From Phoenix dactylifera (lineage: Eukaryota; Streptophyta; Magnoliopsida; Arecales; Arecaceae), in contig NC_052397.1 in assembly GCF_009389715.1 (NCBI RefSeq), positions 11,233,595-11,297,594 on the forward strand: a stretch of DNA of 64,000 nucleotides, in the 5' to 3' direction. Of this stretch, positions 59,661 through 64,000 are shown piece after piece (position 1 is the stretch's first letter; each line of letters opens with the position of its first letter). The notes beneath the pieces are model-generated. The model was not told the origin of the DNA and did not search any database. It was given only the letters and a program-made list of their open reading frames with translations. The position numbers and the translations under genes are program-made.

Positions 59661-60765
59661 TTATTGCATGTCCTTATCATCACGGGCATCAGCATCCTCG
59701 GCCCTCCTCTGGTTTCCAGTCCCTTGGCCAGATGGAAAATGAAGGCCCATCTGTTCCTTTACAAACTGAGCATATGCAGACCTTGCCACAACTGATGGCG
59801 CATTAAACTGCCACGGATTCGAGTACTTTTTAGAAGATGAGATAGCTGGAGTTTGACCCATCCATACAGCGGGATTACTTATTTTCAAGTCTCTATGGAC
59901 TTGTGGCTCACATTGAGATAGGGGGGGCTTGGTGTCACTGACATTCATGCCTTTATCAGCCTTCTGATTTTTTTCTCCATCTGCTTTTGAGACAGGCATG
60001 CCAAATGGAGCCTGTGGCTGCCAGAATGCTGCTTGATTTAAGTCGTGGACATCGAATGGTGTAAGCGAATGACCATGAGAATTACTCTTCTTCTCCACCT
60101 CCTCCTTAACAATAACTGGAGGATCAATCTCCAGAACAGCAGAAGCTTTTCTTGCTTTTATGACTTCTGGGTGCTTATCTTTATCCTGATATGTATTCAA
60201 ATGCAACAAGTCAACCACATCGACTTTGGGAGTTGAAGAACGACCTGAGGAGATGGCAGTCATAGGAAAAGCCTTCTCTGGAGGCACAGCTGGAATGTAA
60301 TTGGGTGGAAGCAGATCATCCCAATTCTCCAATAACTCTTTGTAGACTTTACGAAGAGTTACCTCTGTGAGCCCCATCACTTTGCAGATCTCCGCCTGAG
60401 TCTTGCGTTTGTCTTCTAGCTGACATGCCAGGTAGATAGCAGCAGCAGAGATGCTGATTGGGTTCCGACGCGTACAAAAACATTTATTGACAACGACTTC
60501 TCCGATATGAGCAGCGAGTTCCTAAGAAGATTATATGCAATTTTAATAGATTATTATCACAAATTTAATGAATCTATTATCATACTTGTTAAGGAATAAG
60601 GAATACCTGAGCACATTTATTAAGCTGGAGGAGTATGCAAAACCTAGGCATGTGAACTGATATTGAATTGCTGTTAATGGGTTGGCTTAGTTTCAGGGCT
60701 TCACCAAGGATTTTGATGTACTTCCCAATCTCCTTCTGAGGAAGGTTGCTTGCAGTAGAGATTTC
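59661..60765 (-). CDS. PBRP: Plant-specific TFIIB-related protein (pBrp), 3' exons only
   Basis: There are two exons on the - strand: 60607-60765 (53 codons, phase 0) and 59661-60521 (last exon with stop at 59661). The first carries QKEIGKYIKILGEALKLSQP and INSNSISVHMPRFC. The second starts ELAAHIGEVVVNKCFC, then ISISAAAIYLACQLEDKRKT and TEVTLRKVYKELLENWDDLL, the second cyclin fold of TFIIB, followed by the plant-specific tail (PAVPPEKAFP onward). In Arabidopsis pBrp is a general transcription factor relative found at the plastid envelope and in the nucleus. The zinc ribbon and first cyclin fold are not seen before the window ends, so the gene runs on beyond 64000 or has lost its front. Confidence 0.9.
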
Positions 60766-62085
60766 CTGGCAAAACAGCACACACAGTATTTCAAAAGTTG
60801 ATATCAGTTGTTTATTACAGTGATGCTTAATTTAAAACAGATACCTTATCAAGGCAAAACATGTTAGTAAAAAAACTTTTTTCATGCTTAAAGTTGAATT
60901 CCATCTAGTTAATGCATGAGTTTCATCTTATTATCTGTCCAAGGAAACCAATAACCTGTTAGGTCATTGATAGAATGGTGAAACTGGAAAGATAACATCA
61001 AAGTCTGGTTTTGTTAATGGGAAGTGAAAAGGTAGCATGGCCAGCAGAGAACATATGACAATATTGTATTTAAAGAATAAAGCTGACAATACCATATTCA
61101 AAGAATGAAGATTTGGAAGAGTACAATTTTTGAAAGGTAGAGGCAGAGAATCATACCTGTACAGCCAGACACAAGTACTTGACTCTAGAAGTGGGATGGG
61201 TCAGGTCAACAGGTCCACACCCAACAAGTTTGAAGCATTCTATTGGGACCATTATATTATGTGCAACATTGCTCTAGCGCATTTCTTATTTTTGAGAAAA
61301 TACAAAAGAACATTGGTGGACATTGTGACATATACTACCTCAGTTTATCTATGAATGTCTGAGGGCCAACAACACTGACTGTTAGGCATATCATGAACAT
61401 GGTTTTATGCATGAAGACTAGTGTTAGCTACATATGCAGTAAAACCTAATCAGTTTGGGAGTCTTCTAGTACATGTGAACTTTCCATCTTAAATTTTGTA
61501 AACAGGTTCCCAGGAGCAATTACAAGTGTCTTTTTGTGAGTACAGGTAAAATAATCAGGAATACTGCTTTGTGGATCTTGGACTTGAATTTGGCATTGAA
61601 TTGAGAAAAAAGATATTCTGAAGGCTACTATGTATGATATACTAAATTCCTAAACTACACAAATGGAGGATCAGCAAAGTCTTTAATCTATATGAGGAGA
61701 TCATTGCAGATACAATGAAAGTGAAGTTGCAAATAAGTCAGTAAGCTAGGAAAAGTTCTACTAATGTTCTTGGGTTTTAGGCTTATAGCTAGGCCACTTG
61801 TTACGAACTATGTACAAAATGATGGCATTTATTTCTTTGATAACCGCTCTCCAGGCATTAGTAACTCAACCATCATTTATAGATTAAAAAATGGTGCAGG
61901 AAAGCCTCCACATTATGTGAGAATAAAGTTTTGCATGAATGATCAGTAAAGAAATCTACATAAAGAAGCATGAGTTCTGTTTTGTATGTTCTGCAATATC
62001 CAAACCTTAATTTAGTCAACATGGGGGGACAATTGCATGACTCCTCGAAAGGCTCACCTCTGCGAATACACTCTCCTTTTGTCAC
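60766..62085 (-). other. Probable pBrp intron sequence
   Basis: An acceptor (TTGCCAG|GAAATC) ends this region at 60766. No further pBrp exon is recognisable to its right. Short frames are not convincing. Confidence 0.5.
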
Positions 62086-62089
62086 TGCA

Positions 62090-63055
62090 CCTAATTCTTC
62101 CCATATTGGAAGAGACACCCGGTCAAAATCTTTTCCGAAAAGAAAATTTTCGACTTGACCGGTCCAATGATGGAATTTCAGTCCTTTTCAACCCACTCAG
62201 GGGTTAGTGCTACATCATAGATATCAAAAAGTTATCCCATTTTTTTTTAAAAAAGATCATCTCAATCGAGTATCGTATGACTGCATTATGGTCTCCAAAA
62301 ATTTGGCTCGCGATTTGTCTTTCTGGTATGGCAGATCTCGCTCCTGAACCCTATCCAGCCCTACCCATAGGGGCCAAAGTCCACATCAAATTTGATGATC
62401 TTCCTGGATTAGGCTTTCCATATTTAGAAGATTCAACTCCTGCTAAATCACTTGGCTTTGCTCAAAGATGGTTTCTGATCTTGATCTTTGTTGCCATAGT
62501 AGATCCTTGTCTCCAAACATGGGAGATAACTTCTCTACAAGAGTTCCTGATGATTGTGTTGAAGGCATTGCCAATCGAGATACGATCTCGATGAGTTAGG
62601 TAATCTTCTCCTCTAGTTATGGGAGATGTCTCTTCATCTCATCATCCATCAAGATAGAACTAGCATTCATATTTGCCTTTGTCCTTTAATATACTTCAAG
62701 CACAATATCCCTTCTTCTATCTACTTGTATTGTTCAAGAATCTGAACCATAATAAGGCTCCCATATATGTAAAGGATTGAAGCTCCGAAACCAACTTGAT
62801 CCATTTGGGGAGAATGAAGAGTTTCCTCAACCTGCTCAACTCGAATCTCTCAAAATTATATAGAAAAAACTGAAAGAATTAACAAAAGTAGCATTTACAT
62901 TCTCTTTTATTTCATCGATGATCTATTGATGATTCAATGGATGAATCCAAACTAAGGTATATAGCCTCTCTTTATAATAGTAGTAGTAAGATCCTACCTA
63001 GCACAATGCAGGTTGAATTTCTCTCCTAGTTCGAATAAAACCAGTTTTTCAAGAA
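62090..63055 (-). mobile_element. Second, decayed copy of the TRIM-like element
   Basis: Read on the - strand it matches the intron-5 element: an LTR end near 62810, a mutated primer site (TTGGTTTCGGAGC near 62785-62797), the internal gag-like part (about 62500-62700, with GATGATGAGATG and ACTAGAGGAGAA), then a partial second LTR (62090-62420). It is older and more diverged than the copy at 43619-45553. Confidence 0.7.
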
Positions 63056-63109
63056 CAAAAATGACTAGTAGAAATAATATACAAAAATAATAAAATCCTC
63101 CATTTATCT

Positions 63110-63670
63110 CTTGGAGCGTCTCGGACGATTTTCGTCTCCTAGGAGGCCCCATCCCAAGCTTTTTCAAGGTGAACTTCGATGATAGTTTCTAATAATGAAA
63201 AGAGAGGAAGGGTTGGGTTTGTGATTAAAGATGCTGATTCCAGATTGGTTGCAGTTAGAGATAGTCGGCTTTATGACACCTCTGTTCCTGGAGCTGAGCT
63301 CAGAGCCGCTTGGGAGGGTATTACCTACACACGACTTACCTTAAGGGCAAAACGGGTTCACCTGGAAGGAATTTGGCGACTATGATTAGGTGGGTCTAAG
63401 GCCATGCTTGGGCTGGCGACAAGCACTCGCTGTTGCAGGACATCCTTAACCTGTTGAGGGACTGTATGGCCTCTTAGGTTACCCTGGTTTATCGTGAGGC
63501 AAATGGGGCTACTGATTGGGTTGCACGTATGTTGCGCAACACTCTGGTGCCTGGATTTGTAATAGCTGAGTCTTCACCACCCCCTCTTCGCTACCTTCTT
63601 CTTTCTAACTTTCTTAGATGTAATCATACTAGGACAGTATGATATATCTGGCTTACCAAATAAAAAAGAA
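63110..63670 (+). mobile_element. LINE (L1-type) RNase H fragment
   Basis: The frame at 63179-63385 carries GRVGFVIKDADSRLVAVRDS, then VPGAELRAAWEGI and RVHLEG. After a frame shift come YREANGATDWVARML and an end followed by an A-rich tail (63657-63672). This is the 3' end of a plant L1 element, similar to the RNase H part at 29290-29487. Confidence 0.8.
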
Positions 63671-63672
63671 GA

Positions 63673-64000
63673 AGAGATTGAGATCTTGAGAATAGATGAC
63701 ATGACTGAAAGGGTTAGAATTTTTTTGTCATAGCACATCAGTTCATCATCAACTTGTAAATCTTAATCTTCTCCATAAGATCTTCAAGTATTGCTTTGCT
63801 CCTACACAAGCTCCCTCAATTCCACAACTATGTCAAAGCAGAATTTGTTTCCTCTAATACCCATCTAGTGCATCCCACAAGAAGGAACTCTAAAATAAAA
63901 TCAGAACTGGTTTTGTTCACCATTTTTTGATGAGAACGGTGATAAAATAAAACTAGAGAATGGAAAAAATAGGAAGAAGAGCTGGCAAAGGAGAGAGAAA
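63673..64000. other. No gene seen
   Basis: AT-rich sequence up to the window end, without recognisable coding content. Confidence 0.5.

Overview
This is nuclear DNA from a flowering plant, most likely a monocot and possibly a palm. The plant call rests on plant-only gene families, plant LTR retrotransposons with Met-tRNA primer sites, and small exons separated by AT-rich introns. The monocot lean rests mainly on the very high third-position GC in one gene. The palm suggestion is an impression, not a proof.

Three host genes can be supported. (1) A polyol/monosaccharide transporter (PLT, major facilitator superfamily) is on the + strand at 5116-6791. It has two exons, 523 codons and an apparently non-canonical GC-AG intron. 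(2) A NUS1/LEW1 gene, the non-catalytic subunit of the cis-prenyltransferase that makes dolichol precursors, is on the - strand at 40502-51699. It has seven coding exons, and intron 5 is 8.4 kb with a small retrotransposon inside. (3) The 3' end of a plant-specific TFIIB-related protein (pBrp) is on the - strand at 59661-60765. Its upstream exons are not seen in the window. A promoter-like region with a telo-box and a 31-codon Cys-rich ORF lies at 26.7-27.1 kb.

The rest is mostly nested transposable elements. 1-4.7 kb holds a decayed Ty3/gypsy element with a 69-bp tandem array and two LTRs. 8.55-10.07 kb is a small non-autonomous LTR element. 11.3-24.7 kb is a short-LTR copia remnant split by an 11.45-kb Sirevirus-like copia element on the - strand, which has ~2-kb LTRs, a perfect GAATC target duplication and palindrome arrays. 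About 29-34.5 kb is an L1-type LINE on the - strand, split by a 3.18-kb hAT-like element that carries a captured piece of a P58IPK (DnaJ/TPR) gene. 34.73-38.81 kb is a gypsy element with gag on the - strand and antisense ORFs. 43.62-45.55 kb is a TRIM-like element inside NUS1 intron 5, and a decayed relative lies at 62.1-63.05 kb. 52.4-53.96 kb is an LTR-like block with two minisatellites. 63.1-63.67 kb is a LINE RNase H fragment.

The genes do not form an operon or pathway: they are a sugar transporter, a dolichol-synthesis subunit and a transcription factor separated by repeats. The most interesting points are the hAT element carrying P58IPK exons with their intron, the GC-AG intron of the PLT gene, the young Sirevirus whose coding region is dead, and its LTR palindrome array. 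All identifications come from reading the sequence. No database search was run.
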